64,000 bases of DNA. Source: Bacteroidales bacterium UBA3653. Its GTDB lineage: Bacteria > Bacteroidota > Bacteroidia > Bacteroidales > Paludibacteraceae. Where the stretch lies: positions 339,347-403,346 of the forward strand of contig DFKE01000012.1 in assembly GCA_002373505.1 (NCBI GenBank), written 5' to 3'. The first letter of the stretch is position 1. Each line of letters opens with the position of its first letter. Below, piece by piece: positions 1 through 7,265 of the stretch. The notes under the pieces are model-generated. The model searched no databases. It saw only the letters and a program-made list of their open reading frames with translations, and was not told the origin of the DNA. A program made the translations under genes and the position numbers.

Positions 1-23
1 CTCGGCGATATTTTCTTTTTTAG

Positions 24-52
24 ATTTCAGCATTCAGCATTCAGCATTCAGA
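24..52. repeat. heptad array, NNNTCAG type, four units
   Basis: Four tandem 7-base units ending in TCAG (one TTTCAG, three CATTCAG). It lies just beyond the stop of the S4 protein gene at the window edge. It belongs to the array family described in the findings. Confidence 0.8.
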
Positions 53-59
53 TTTTTAA

Positions 60-467
60 TTATTCAATGTCTGACGGCTGATAGCTGACGGCTGACAGCT
101 CATCAAAGAAGGTCTCTATCTCCCGCCGGTCTTTTTTGGTCGGTCGTCCTGTACCGCGATCGCGGCCGCTTTGTCCGGCCAGACGAGCTAACTCGAGCAG
201 TTCCAACTGTTCGGGAGAAGTGCAATCCCGCATATATTCCGGCACCAACTTGGCTCCCAGCCTGTTCTCGGTCAGTTGCAGCACCTTGTAGGTATAAGTG
301 ATCGGACCTTTGCGCACGGAGAACGTGTCGCCCACCTTGAAAGTACGGCTCGGCTTGAGCTGCACGCCGTTCATGGTAATCCGCCCGTTCTTGCACGCAT
401 CCGCAGCGATACTCCGGGTCTTATAGATCCGCATCGCCCATAGATATTTATCTACTCGTACTTCCAT
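60..467 (-). CDS. S4-domain RNA-binding protein (Hsp15-like)
   Basis: 135 aa. An S4 RNA-binding domain fills roughly residues 1-65, with the typical opening RVDKYLWAMRIYKTRS and the later NG..LKPSRTFKVGD segment. A basic tail follows (GRPTKKDRREIETFF). Hsp15/HslR-type proteins bind free 50S subunits carrying nascent chains; that role is inferred from the family. The last residues (SAVSYQPSD) are encoded by a CTGANNN heptad array, so the natural C-terminus has been extended or replaced by repeat DNA. The next gene upstream is a four-helix bundle protein on the same strand. The domain call is solid; the exact cellular role is not shown. Confidence 0.85.
   Translation of the reverse strand: MEVRVDKYLWAMRIYKTRSIAADACKNGRITMNGVQLKPSRTFKVGDTFSVRKGPITYTYKVLQLTENRLGAKLVPEYMRDCTSPEQLELLELARLAGQSGRDRGTGRPTKKDRREIETFFDELSAVSYQPSDIE
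71..100. repeat. heptad array, CTGANNN type, four units
   Basis: Four units of CTGA followed by CGG, TAG, CGG and CAG. The array lies inside the 3' end of the S4-domain gene and encodes most of its last dozen residues. Confidence 0.85.
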
Positions 468-478
468 TGTTTTTCAGG

Positions 479-506
479 CTTTCAGTATTCAGCTATCAGC
501 ATTCAG
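479..506. repeat. heptad array, NNNTCAG type, four units
   Basis: Units CTTTCAG, TATTCAG, CTATCAG, CATTCAG. The array starts 12 bases upstream of the S4 gene start codon and contains the stop codon of the four-helix bundle gene. Confidence 0.85.
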
Positions 507-866
507 ATTTTTTTCACGTAGGTGTGACATATATTTTTTAATCATACTACGTATCTCACTAACTTCTTTAGCCAGACAATTATATTGCTCGATGGTAATA
601 TATCCTGTATCTTTCGCAAGAAGGATCTCATATTCTACCTCGGAAGCAGACCCGGCAGCGATATTAAGAAACTGCGCTAATTCGGCACGTGAATTTCTAC
701 CACACCCCTCAGCGATGTTTGTCGGAATTGATGCGGCTGCACGCCGAATTTGATTTGTTTGTCCGAATAATTCCTCCTTTGGGAATTGGGCTTGAGTTAT
801 TTTATAAATATCTAAAGTTAGTTGGTGGCTACGTTGCCACATGGCTAATCTGTGATAGTCTTGCAT
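489..866 (-). CDS. four-helix bundle protein (23S rRNA intervening-sequence family)
   Basis: 125 aa. It has the recognisable signature of the IVS-encoded four-helix bundle family: LAMWQRSHQLTLDIYK at the start, then QIRRAAASIPTNIAEG and a helical C-terminal half. Such proteins occur in 23S rRNA intervening sequences and as free chromosomal genes; their function is not settled. Here the gene is free-standing with no rRNA nearby. Its last residues (NLNADS) and stop codon are encoded by a TCAG-type heptad array, like the tails of both neighbours. The family call is good; no function can be given. Confidence 0.85.
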   Translation of the reverse strand: MQDYHRLAMWQRSHQLTLDIYKITQAQFPKEELFGQTNQIRRAAASIPTNIAEGCGRNSRAELAQFLNIAAGSASEVEYEILLAKDTGYITIEQYNCLAKEVSEIRSMIKKYMSHLREKNLNADS

Positions 867-877
867 ACTCTAATGGC

Positions 878-1468
878 CTAGTTCTGATGGCTGACGGCTG
901 ATGGCTGACGGCTATTATACATATTCATGGTCCTGTCTATACCCGCCAAGCAGAAACTCGGAATGATCTGGGTGGTGACCTTCAGCCGTTCGTCGATCTG
1001 CTTCTTCTCCTCGTCCGTCCATTCGCCTAATACAAAATTGATCTGCGCTCCGCGGGTGAACTCGTTGCCGATACCGAACCGCACGCGCGCGTACGCGTCC
1101 GTTCCTAATACGGATTGTATGTTGCCCAACCCGTTGTGACCGCCGTTTGAACCCTGTTTGCGGATGCGGATCGTACCGAACGGCAGGTTCAGATCGTCCA
1201 CCAGTACCAGCATGTTCTCCACCGGTATCTTCTCTTGTCCCAACCAGTAACGCACCGCGTTACCGCTCAGATTCATGTATGTAGAGGGCTTCAGCAGCAC
1301 CATCTCCGCATTCTTGACGCGGCATCTGGCTACAAACCCGTATCGTTTGTCCTCCCAACGGGCATTCACCGATGCAGCAAAAGCATCGATCATCATAAAA
1401 CCGATGTTATGCCGTGTGCCGGCGTACTCCTCGCCGATATTGCCTAAACCTACGATTAAGTATTTCAT
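878..1468 (-). CDS. pth: peptidyl-tRNA hydrolase
   Basis: 196 aa, normal length for bacterial Pth, which frees tRNA from prematurely released peptidyl-tRNA in the cytosol. Visible family motifs: the opening [18 protein letters not shown] with the catalytic histidine, [10 protein letters not shown] with the substrate asparagine, [15 protein letters not shown] with the conserved aspartate, and GSNGGHNGL. The gene lies downstream of the L25 gene, a pth/L25 pairing that is common in bacteria. The final residues ([11 protein letters not shown]) come from a heptad array and lie outside the conserved fold, so activity should not depend on them. Confidence 0.96.
   Translation of the reverse strand: MKYLIVGLGNIGEEYAGTRHNIGFMMIDAFAASVNARWEDKRYGFVARCRVKNAEMVLLKPSTYMNLSGNAVRYWLGQEKIPVENMLVLVDDLNLPFGTIRIRKQGSNGGHNGLGNIQSVLGTDAYARVRFGIGNEFTRGAQINFVLGEWTDEEKKQIDERLKVTTQIIPSFCLAGIDRTMNMYNSRQPSAVSHQN
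884..914. repeat. heptad array, CTGANNN type, four units
   Basis: CTGA followed by TGG, CGG, TGG, CGG. It covers the last codons of pth and encodes the tail RQPSAVSHQ. Confidence 0.85.
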
Positions 1469-1477
1469 ATTATTTGG

Positions 1478-1505
1478 CTTTCAGCATTCAGCTGTCAGCT
1501 TTCAG
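1478..1505. repeat. heptad array, NNNTCAG type, four units
   Basis: Units CTTTCAG, CATTCAG, CTGTCAG, CTTTCAG, starting 10 bases upstream of the pth start codon in its 5' leader. Confidence 0.85.
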
Positions 1506-1522
1506 TTTATATCTTAAAATTA

Positions 1523-1546
1523 GAGGCGAGACATACGCCTCGCCTC
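1523..1546 (-). terminator. hairpin downstream of the L25 gene
   Basis: Inverted repeat GAGGCGAG / CTCGCCTC with an 8-base loop, about 55 bases after the L25 stop. The U-tract is weak, so termination is inferred. Confidence 0.45.
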
Positions 1547-1568
1547 ATTTGTCCTCAGCGCTCAACTT

Positions 1569-1599
1569 CTGACGGCTGATGGCTGACGGCTGATAGCCG
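1569..1599. repeat. heptad array, CTGANNN type, four units
   Basis: CTGA followed by CGG, TGG, CGG, TAG, ending a few bases before the stop codon of the L25 gene, on its 3' side. Confidence 0.85.
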
Positions 1600-1600
1600 A

Positions 1601-2158
1601 TTAAGCCTGTTTGCTCTGGCGGGTTGCCTTCACCTCTGCTACGCATGCGTCAGCAGGGTTAACGAACTTCAGACCTTCGATCTTTACGTCCTCAACAGCG
1701 ATCTTCTTACCCAGACCAAGCTCGGTAACGTCAACGTTGATACGATCAGGGAACGCAGTGTAGATACCGCATGCTTTCAGCTTGCGCATGGCTTGAACCA
1801 GCTTACCACCGGCTTTCACACCTTCTGCCAGACCGTTCAGCTGGATAGGAATCTCTACTACTACCGGCTTCTTCTCGTCTACGGCGAGGAAGTCAATGTG
1901 CAGAACCTTGCCGTCCATCGGATGGAACTGGAGTTCCTTCACGATAGCTTTCGTCTTCAACTCACCTACGGTGAGGTCAACGATCAGGGTGTCTGGAGTG
2001 TAAATCAGTTTGCGAACGTCTGCCGCTTTTACGGTGAAGGTGCAGTTCAAACCGCAACCGTAAATGTTGCAAGGAATCAATTCCTCTGCGCGGAAAGCTT
2101 TTGCTGCTTTCTTGCCGTACTCGCTACGCGGAGTACCTGCTAATGCGAATTCTTTCAT
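1601..2158 (-). CDS. rplY: 50S ribosomal protein L25 (Ctc type)
   Basis: 185 aa, matching the two-domain L25/TL5/Ctc type rather than the short E. coli form. The N-terminal 5S-rRNA-binding domain begins GTPRSEYGKKAAKAFRAEELIPC and includes VKELQFHPMDGKVLHIDFLAV. The C-terminal TL5-like beta domain follows (VVEIPIQLNGLAEGVKAGGKL onwards). It binds 5S rRNA in the central protuberance. The gene lies upstream of pth on the same strand and downstream of tRNA-Gln. Heptad arrays lie directly upstream of the start and directly after the stop. Unlike its neighbours, its C-terminus is not built from repeat sequence. Confidence 0.95.
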   Translation of the reverse strand: MKEFALAGTPRSEYGKKAAKAFRAEELIPCNIYGCGLNCTFTVKAADVRKLIYTPDTLIVDLTVGELKTKAIVKELQFHPMDGKVLHIDFLAVDEKKPVVVEIPIQLNGLAEGVKAGGKLVQAMRKLKACGIYTAFPDRINVDVTELGLGKKIAVEDVKIEGLKFVNPADACVAEVKATRQSKQA

Positions 2159-2173
2159 AATTGTTTTTGGGGG

Positions 2174-2201
2174 CTTTCAGTATTCAGTTTTCAGCATTCA
2201 G
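2174..2201. repeat. heptad array, NNNTCAG type, four units
   Basis: Units CTTTCAG, TATTCAG, TTTTCAG, CATTCAG in the 5' leader of the L25 gene, 16 bases upstream of ATG. It is followed after 7 bases by a CTGANNN array, giving inverted orientation. Confidence 0.85.
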
Positions 2202-2208
2202 TTTGTTT

Positions 2209-2238
2209 CTGACGGCTGATGGCTGATAGCTGACGGCC
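2209..2238. repeat. heptad array, CTGANNN type, four units
   Basis: CTGA followed by CGG, TGG, TAG, CGG. With the preceding TCAG array it forms a pair of oppositely oriented four-unit arrays that could pair in RNA through repeated 4-base helices. Confidence 0.85.
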
Positions 2239-2324
2239 GATTTTAAAGTGTTACTCAATATGGGGCAGTTAATTGTAGTTGTGACGCTGCCCGTATCCCA
2301 TCACACGAACCCCGTTTCATTAAA

Positions 2325-2356
2325 TTCCCTCCCTTGTGGGGAGGGTAGGGTGGGGT
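2325..2356. repeat. G-rich hairpin repeat (CCCTCCC...GGGAGGG)
   Basis: CCCTCCC and GGGAGGG arms followed by a GGGGTGGGGTTTG-like flank. The same kind of element recurs near 25612, 35815, 35918, and inside coding sequence near 58378 and 58868. It resembles dispersed hairpin repeats of Bacteroidetes genomes. Confidence 0.55.
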
Positions 2357-2367
2357 TTGTCCCTTTG

Positions 2368-2438
2368 TTGTCCACCGAGGAGTCGAACCTCGCTTCTCGG
2401 AACCAAAATCCGGTGTAATACCGATATACGAGTGGACA
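2368..2438 (-). tRNA. tRNA-Gln (anticodon UUG)
   Basis: Read on the minus strand, the acceptor arms TGTCCAC / GTGGACA pair perfectly. The T-arm is CGAGG-TTCGACT-CCTCG and the anticodon loop is TTTTGGT, giving UUG. CCA is not encoded. The anticodon stem has one C-A mismatch at its base. A promoter-like element lies about 55 bases upstream. Confidence 0.93.
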
Positions 2439-2440
2439 AA

Positions 2441-2479
2441 ACCATTTACCATTTGGTCATTTACAATTTGATCATTTGG
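2441..2479. repeat. 7/8-base array, ACCATTT type
   Basis: Five units of the form (A/GT)NCATTT or ACAATTT, period 7-8, between the tRNA-Gln promoter and the tRNA. The same CATTTAC-type unit appears inside the signal peptide of the gene starting at 18079. Confidence 0.65.
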
Positions 2480-2491
2480 CAAAAGCGGGTG

Positions 2492-2523
2492 CAAAGGTAA
2501 TGCTTTTTTCTGAATTGACCAAA
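2492..2523 (-). promoter_or_regulatory. promoter of tRNA-Gln
   Basis: On the minus strand, -7 box TACCTTTG, about 20 bases downstream of a TTTGGTCA -33 region. The rpmH promoter has the same -33 sequence. Confidence 0.7.
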
Positions 2524-2614
2524 TAATTCGGTAAAAAAATGCAATTTACCCTGCTTTTTTTGCTTTGAGCGGCTTAGCCGCGGTCTTTCTACTTTGAGCA
2601 AAGCGGTCTTTCGA

Positions 2615-3913
2615 CTATTTCGCCACTACCAAGTAATAGTTTTTCTTGCCTTTCTGGAAGAGGAGGTACTTGCCGTTCAGCAGGGCTGCATCGGTGATCG
2701 GCGTCTGCGGGTCGGTCAGTTTCTCTTTGTTCATACTGAATCCGTTCGCCTGGATCATCTTGCGTGCCTCGCCTTTGGAGGGGAAGATAGAGGTCTTCTC
2801 GGCTAACAGATCCAACGGACAGATACCGGCTTTGAGCTCGTCCAGACTGATCTCATAGCGTTCTACGCCCTCGAAGACCTGCAGGAACGTCTCTTCGTCC
2901 AACGCGCGCAACGCGTCCGTACTCGCGTTTCCGAATAATATATTGGATGCCTCTACAGCGGCGTTATAGTCCGCCTCGCTATGAACCATGCAGGTCACCT
3001 CTTTGGCAAGACGCTTCTGCAGCAATCTTAGATGCGGGGCCTGCTCGTGTTCGGCTATCAGACCTTCTATCTCTTCGCGGCTGAGGCTCGTGAAGATCTT
3101 GATATAACGCTTCGCGTCGTCATCGCTCACGTTCAGCCAGAACTGGTAGAACTTGTACGGGCTGGTGTATTTCTTGCTAAGCCAGATATTGCCGCTCTCG
3201 GTCTTGCCGAACTTGCCGCCGTCGGCTTTCGTGATAAGCGGGCAGGTGAGGGCGAAAGCCGTCTTGCCGTTCATCTTACGCATCAGCTCGATACCCGTGG
3301 TGATATTGCCCCATTGGTCCGAACCGCCCATCTGCATCAGACAGTTCTTGTGCTCGTTCAGATAGACGAAGTCGTAGCCCTGCAGCAACTGGTAGGTGAA
3401 CTCGGTAAACGACATTCCCTGCGCGAACTCGCCGTTGAAACGCTTCTTCACGCTGTCCTTGGCCATCATGTAATTGACGGTGATCAGTTTGCCTATATTG
3501 CGCGCGAAATCAAGGAAAGTGTAGTCCTTCATCCAGTCGTAGTTGTTCACCAGCTCGGCTGCATTGGGTTCGTTGCTGTTGAAATCCAGGAAGTGCTCCA
3601 GTTGCTCACGGATGCACGCTACGTTATGGCGCAGCGTCTCTTCCGTCAGCAGGTTGCGCTCGGCGGACTTGCCGCTCGGGTCGCCGATCATGCCGGTTGC
3701 ACCGCCTAACAACGCAATAGGCTTGTGTCCGCATGCCTGCAGATGGCGCAGCATCATAATACCGCATAAATGGCCGATATGCAGACTGTCGGCCGTAGGG
3801 TCGATTCCTACATAGGCGGTCGTCATCTCTTTCATTAACTGTTCTTCCGTTCCCGGCATGATGTCCTGGAGCATGCCTCTCCAACGCAGTTCTTCTACGA
3901 AATTCTTCTTCAT
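2615..3913 (-). CDS. tyrS: tyrosyl-tRNA synthetase
   Basis: 432 aa, usual length of the bacterial TyrRS. It charges tRNA-Tyr in the cytosol. The class I HIGH motif is at residues 45-48 (SLHIGHL), the KMSKS-like loop is KFGKTESG, and tyrosine-site residues lie in [10 protein letters not shown] and [13 protein letters not shown]. An S4-like RNA-binding domain occupies about the last 70 residues ([17 protein letters not shown]). It is transcribed alone from a clear promoter about 100 bases upstream, with two heptad arrays in the leader. No internal repeat insertion is seen. Confidence 0.97.
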   Translation of the reverse strand: MKKNFVEELRWRGMLQDIMPGTEEQLMKEMTTAYVGIDPTADSLHIGHLCGIMMLRHLQACGHKPIALLGGATGMIGDPSGKSAERNLLTEETLRHNVACIREQLEHFLDFNSNEPNAAELVNNYDWMKDYTFLDFARNIGKLITVNYMMAKDSVKKRFNGEFAQGMSFTEFTYQLLQGYDFVYLNEHKNCLMQMGGSDQWGNITTGIELMRKMNGKTAFALTCPLITKADGGKFGKTESGNIWLSKKYTSPYKFYQFWLNVSDDDAKRYIKIFTSLSREEIEGLIAEHEQAPHLRLLQKRLAKEVTCMVHSEADYNAAVEASNILFGNASTDALRALDEETFLQVFEGVERYEISLDELKAGICPLDLLAEKTSIFPSKGEARKMIQANGFSMNKEKLTDPQTPITDAALLNGKYLLFQKGKKNYYLVVAK

Positions 3914-3928
3914 ATACGTATTTTGGGG

Positions 3929-3956
3929 CTTTCAGTATTCAGCATTCAGCATTCAG
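3929..3956. repeat. heptad array, NNNTCAG type, four units
   Basis: Units CTTTCAG, TATTCAG, CATTCAG, CATTCAG in the tyrS 5' leader, 15 bases before ATG. Confidence 0.85.
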
Positions 3957-3960
3957 AAAT

Positions 3961-3988
3961 CTGATGGCTGATGGCAGACGGCTGATAG
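3961..3988. repeat. heptad array, CTGANNN type, four units
   Basis: Units CTGATGG, CTGATGG, CAGACGG, CTGATAG, in inverted orientation to the adjacent TCAG array. Both lie between the tyrS promoter and its start codon, so both should be transcribed. Confidence 0.85.
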
Positions 3989-4008
3989 CGTTTCATTGAA
4001 ATCGGGTG

Positions 4009-4040
4009 CAAAGGTACTGCTTTTTTTTGATATACGCAAA
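4009..4040 (-). promoter_or_regulatory. tyrS promoter
   Basis: -33 TTTGCGTATA and -7 TACCTTTG on the minus strand, the standard Bacteroidetes pair, separated by an A-rich spacer with AAGCAG just before the -7 box. Confidence 0.8.
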
Positions 4041-4063
4041 TTTATTGGGTGTTTTAATAAAAA

Positions 4064-4090
4064 AAGCATCCGCGGAGTACGCGGACGCTT
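4064..4090 (-). terminator. terminator of the 188-aa exported protein gene
   Basis: 11-bp stem (AAGCATCCGCG / CGCGGACGCTT, one mismatch) with a 5-base loop. It is followed on the minus strand by a T tract. Confidence 0.8.
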
Positions 4091-4138
4091 CTATAAGTGA
4101 GCAAGCTTTTACAGTGTGTTTTTCATAAATTGGTTTCT

Positions 4139-4705
4139 TTAGAACGTATATCTCACACCCAGGTTGATAGTCCAGTCGAACACATGAAAGGCACCTATGT
4201 TTCCCATACCGTCATTACCCAGAAGACAGCCGTAACCGGGACGGAAGTCGAAGGAGAAAGCGATAGGTGCGTTCTTCATCTTGGCTTCGATACCTCCGGC
4301 TGCCCCTGCGCCTACGATACCTCCGGCAGCACCCATGTCGATATAACCGCCTTTTAACTGACCGCCTATAAAATAGTCCAGACGGATGCCTTTGCCTTCT
4401 GCGCACTTGGCCTGATATGCCAGCACAAGATCATTCACTGCGCCGATGGCAGGTGTACTGAAACCGTTTCCGGCAGCTGCCCAGCTACCCAGATAACCGA
4501 ACTCCTCGATTACGGTGAAATGCGCACTCACCATTTTCTTGTACTGAAAACCTATACCCGAACCGGCAACCACACCGACGCTGTGGGTGTACTCTTTGTC
4601 TGACTTGGAACCGGACTTGGCATTGGAGGCTTTCTTGTTGTCCGCAGCCGAGACGCTGCCTGCGGCTACCATAGCAGCCATCAAAATAATAAAAATCTTT
4701 TTCAT
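4139..4705 (-). CDS. exported glycine-rich protein, possible small outer-membrane barrel
   Basis: 188 aa. A signal peptide ends near residue 20 (MKKIFIILMAAMVAAGSVSA), followed by a lysine/serine-rich linker. The rest alternates hydrophobic and small residues, with glycine-rich stretches (GAAGGIVGAGAAGG). It ends LGVRYTF, a terminal aromatic residue typical of outer-membrane beta-barrels. That suggests an 8-strand-like barrel, by inference. It is monocistronic, driven by one copy of the shared cassette promoter at 4744-4812, and ends at a strong terminator. No function recognised. Confidence 0.75.
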   Translation of the reverse strand: MKKIFIILMAAMVAAGSVSAADNKKASNAKSGSKSDKEYTHSVGVVAGSGIGFQYKKMVSAHFTVIEEFGYLGSWAAAGNGFSTPAIGAVNDLVLAYQAKCAEGKGIRLDYFIGGQLKGGYIDMGAAGGIVGAGAAGGIEAKMKNAPIAFSFDFRPGYGCLLGNDGMGNIGAFHVFDWTINLGVRYTF

Positions 4706-4743
4706 AAAACAATAATTTGTGTGTTACTAATCAAATAAACGCA

Positions 4744-4812
4744 CAAAATTACTGCTTTTTTATGAAAAAGCATTCTCAAATCGTACAAATCTACTCTCAA
4801 ATCGTACAAAAA
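4744..4812 (-). promoter_or_regulatory. cassette promoter, copy 1
   Basis: On the minus strand, -7 box TAATTTTG at 4744-4751. Upstream lie a near-palindrome (GCTTTTT..AAAAAGC) and two copies of TTGTACGATTTGAGA at 4774-4788 and 4795-4809, 21 bp apart. No TTGCATAT -33 box is present. Confidence 0.75.
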
Positions 4813-4820
4813 TGCATTTT

Positions 4821-5136
4821 TTATAAAAAAACTGCCCCCCCCGAAGGAGTGTAGCGGAAAGTTAGTAAGGTACCTATCGGATAACCGTTTTCGGAAGTGA
4901 GTTTGATGGTGTCACCTTTCAGTTCATAGAAGACACGTTCGCTCTTGTGTGACGAGCCGGTGTCCTGTTTGCCATCCTTGGTCTCATAGAAACCGCCTGT
5001 GTAAGCTAGGTCGATGTAGTGATCCGCTTCGTTGAGGGTGTAGGTACCATAGTCTACCTGACGCTCGGTACGTTGCGTGCGCGCCTGGTCAGCATAGATT
5101 TCTCACCCCCACTCGAAGTCGTCTCCGTTTTCATGA
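4821..5136 (-). pseudogene. C-terminal remnant of a lipocalin-like protein
   Basis: No intact gene is present. One minus-strand frame reads through about 95 codons to a stop at 4821, including IYADQARTQRTERQVDYGTY, then a short stretch ending VFYELKGDTIKLT. That pattern matches the C-terminal beta-strands of small lipocalin-like Bacteroidetes lipoproteins. Within the frame, a TGA at 5103-5105 interrupts the reading, next to a run of five C, and no start or signal peptide is found. It lies just after the intact lipocalin-like lipoprotein gene, suggesting a decayed duplicate. A degenerate C8 hairpin overlaps its end. Confidence 0.6.
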
Positions 5137-5147
5137 TTAACAGAAAA

Positions 5148-5582
5148 TTATTGCTTGAGTAATAGTTCCGGCCATTCTTCTTCTGTACCGGCGTTATGAA
5201 TCAGCGTCAGGTAGTCGCCTTTCAGGCTGAATTTCAGTTTTTCATTCATCGGCCAGAACTCATCAAAAGGATCACCGTCCTTACTGCCGTCCATATAGAC
5301 GAGGATGGAATTGAGCGTAGCATCGATTACATCGCCGTCAATCTTAAACGAACCGTCTCCGACGATATGCTCATGAGCTACCACGTCGCGACCGTTCATG
5401 TAATAATCCTCAATTCGTTGGTACGTACCGTTTTCACCAAAGGTGTAGAAAAAGTCATATTCGCCTGCAACGCGCATCCATGTACCTACGATTGGGCTTT
5501 CTACTGTTTCTTTTTTGTTACAAGACGTGAATGCCATTACGCCGGCTGCCAGCGCAAGGGCAAAGAATAAGAATTTTTTCAT
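5148..5582 (-). CDS. lipocalin-like lipoprotein
   Basis: 144 aa. It begins with a lipoprotein signal whose lipobox ends at cysteine in FTSCNKK (residue 20), so it is probably anchored in a membrane facing the periplasm or surface. The mature part starts with the lipocalin-like pattern SPIVGTWMRV and continues as alternating beta-strands (FFYTFGENGTYQRIED, LKFSLKGDYLTLI). Ligand unknown. It starts 18 bases after the stop of the 470-aa secreted protein gene and should be co-transcribed from cassette promoter copy 2. A decayed relative follows at 4821-5136. Confidence 0.75.
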   Translation of the reverse strand: MKKFLFFALALAAGVMAFTSCNKKETVESPIVGTWMRVAGEYDFFYTFGENGTYQRIEDYYMNGRDVVAHEHIVGDGSFKIDGDVIDATLNSILVYMDGSKDGDPFDEFWPMNEKLKFSLKGDYLTLIHNAGTEEEWPELLLKQ

Positions 5583-5600
5583 AATATGTGTCAGTTTTGT

Positions 5601-7013
5601 TTATTTTATTTCTGTGCCGAGGGCATTGAAGGTGCGCCCGTTACGCTCAATGGTGAGAATGCCGTTATGGAGAACTTTTTTGTTGTGATCGTTTTCATCA
5701 CAGGTGTTCTCGATGGCTAAATGCTCGTAAGCATACATAGCAGCGTCATAGGCGCTAATTATCGTTGCATAAATTGCATCATACTCCTCCTTCGTCAGGT
5801 TTTCATTCAATAAATCATCTAAAACAGGCAGAATCGCCGCCAAATAAGTAGCTGCGATCTCTTCGACACCTTCTTGCATCAAAGAGCAATAGATTTCATA
5901 CGCATGGTAATATAAGTCTGCTTGATCCATAAGCTGCGTTAGTTTGGAGGTGAGCGAATCGACAACTTCTTGTGGTGCTCCGGGATCATTCGCGATACTA
6001 TCCGCCTCCTGAATGAGAGGCAAGAACCATTCCGCTGCGCTCATCAATATAGAGTCATTGTCGAATAGTTGTGCCAGTTCTAATATATCATTGTAGAGGT
6101 AGTTCGCTTCCTCCACAACTTCTGCTAACTCTGACGTGTTGTTTGCCACCCTCGCAAGACGCACAGCCAAACCCTTATATTTCTCATCTATTACCTCCAG
6201 ATTAGCTAATACCTGTCTGAAACAAATTATATATGCGCTTTCATCACTGGCTCCAAGATCTATAGGAGTCCAGTATTCCCCATTCCTATACTCGGGCCAA
6301 CCAGAAACATTGTAGTTAATAAAGGTCATATGAATAGATCCGTCTCCATCCCGATTACCTGCGAAAGGTAAGCAGATGGCACCATTGGCTTCCAGAACGC
6401 TCCATTCAGCTGCAGTAAATGTATTCTTAAAGTCTCCAACAATGTGCTGAAACGATTCGTATGTGCTGACGTAAACACTAATCCCTTCCGGTTGAACCCA
6501 GTTATCAGGAAGAACTATCAAAGCGGGTGTGCCGTCTATATATCCGGAACCTTTGCGAAGATTGGCATTTTCTCGCTCAAAGAAGATATAATACCACTCA
6601 TCCTGCGTTAATGTTTTCCAAAAGTTTTCCGTATTTCCTCCATTAGAAATAGCATTGGACCCCCACTCGGTAAATGTGGAATAGTCGTTTATATTTGTTG
6701 TTCTGAGCGTTGGATTGTTGCCTGTACCCCATCCGAAGAGGTCTATCCAGCCGCTATAGTCATCCGAAATAAGGGCATTGTTACACTTTACACCTCCTAC
6801 GTAAACATTGCCTTCTACGGAATCACCTACAAAGTCATACTGATGTTCTGCAAAACGCCAAGTTTGTGTACTGGCTTGATACTGCAAGTTACCTTGCGAG
6901 AAAATTACTTGATCACCATTCGCATTGATGGTAAACCGACCATTTAGTGCGCCCTCTATAGCGAAAAGCGACATACTTACGAGCAGTGAACAAAGCAAAA
7001 ATACCTTTTTCAT
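5601..7013 (-). CDS. secreted protein with GNLQY-WRFAE domain and IENT-type C-terminal tail
   Basis: 470 aa. A signal peptide (MKKVFLLCSLLVSMSLFA) precedes a domain seen in many Bacteroidales secreted proteins. It runs from GRFTINANGDQVIFSQGNLQY through WRFAEHQYDFVG, GWIDLFGWGTGNNP and CLPFAGNRDG to GLAVRLARV near residue 288. A helical region (residues 290-430, rich in E, L, A and Y) follows. The end carries the tail IENT...NGILTIERNGRTFNALG that three other proteins in this window share. It is the first gene of a two-gene unit with the lipocalin-like lipoprotein. The leader is unusually long (about 135 bases). Function unknown; probably surface exposed. Confidence 0.75.
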   Translation of the reverse strand: MKKVFLLCSLLVSMSLFAIEGALNGRFTINANGDQVIFSQGNLQYQASTQTWRFAEHQYDFVGDSVEGNVYVGGVKCNNALISDDYSGWIDLFGWGTGNNPTLRTTNINDYSTFTEWGSNAISNGGNTENFWKTLTQDEWYYIFFERENANLRKGSGYIDGTPALIVLPDNWVQPEGISVYVSTYESFQHIVGDFKNTFTAAEWSVLEANGAICLPFAGNRDGDGSIHMTFINYNVSGWPEYRNGEYWTPIDLGASDESAYIICFRQVLANLEVIDEKYKGLAVRLARVANNTSELAEVVEEANYLYNDILELAQLFDNDSILMSAAEWFLPLIQEADSIANDPGAPQEVVDSLTSKLTQLMDQADLYYHAYEIYCSLMQEGVEEIAATYLAAILPVLDDLLNENLTKEEYDAIYATIISAYDAAMYAYEHLAIENTCDENDHNKKVLHNGILTIERNGRTFNALGTEIK

Positions 7014-7154
7014 AAATTAAATAAATTTAATTTCTGGAGCTTCGGCTGCGTCGAGTTCTTATTTCACGTTGTTCAAACGATCTATAAGTTGGCGTAAGCA
7101 AGCTTACACTCGACTTGCACGAACCTTCATGTTGCACAAATTCAAATTTGCGCA

Positions 7155-7220
7155 CAAAAGTACTGCTTTTTTGGGGAAAAGCATTCGCAATTCGTACAAT
7201 TCGATTCTCAAATCGTACAA
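7155..7220 (-). promoter_or_regulatory. cassette promoter, copy 2
   Basis: -7 box TACTTTTG at 7155-7162. The 15-base direct repeat is at 7185-7199 (two changes) and 7206-7220, again 21 bp apart. The central palindrome is degenerate here (GGGG in the middle). Confidence 0.72.
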
Positions 7221-7239
7221 AAATGCAGAAAGGGCAAAA

Positions 7240-7265
7240 AAAAGAGCCACCGAAGTGACTCTTTT
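7240..7265 (-). terminator. terminator of the 135-aa protein gene
   Basis: Stem AAAAGAG-C-CAC / GTG-A-CTCTTTT with a CGAA loop, then a T tract on the minus strand. It sits between this gene's stop and cassette promoter copy 2. Confidence 0.75.

Noticed and set aside
2255..2494. 79-codon minus-strand ORF over tRNA-Gln
   Set aside because: Runs through the tRNA gene and repeat elements; no family resemblance.
3032..3709. Plus-strand ORF of 225 codons opposite tyrS
   Set aside because: Shadow of tyrS.
24..3988. CRISPR arrays
   Set aside because: The repeats are 7-8 bases without unique spacers and vary in sequence; no cas genes are present.
71..3988. Box C/D-like RNAs from CTGA and TGATGG motifs
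   Set aside because: The arrays lack paired C and D boxes with guide spacing; the match is only to the CTGA core.
5103..5105. Selenocysteine or readthrough at the TGA in the lipocalin-like remnant
   Set aside because: No start or signal peptide precedes it, and the frame ends in a degenerate hairpin; decay is simpler.
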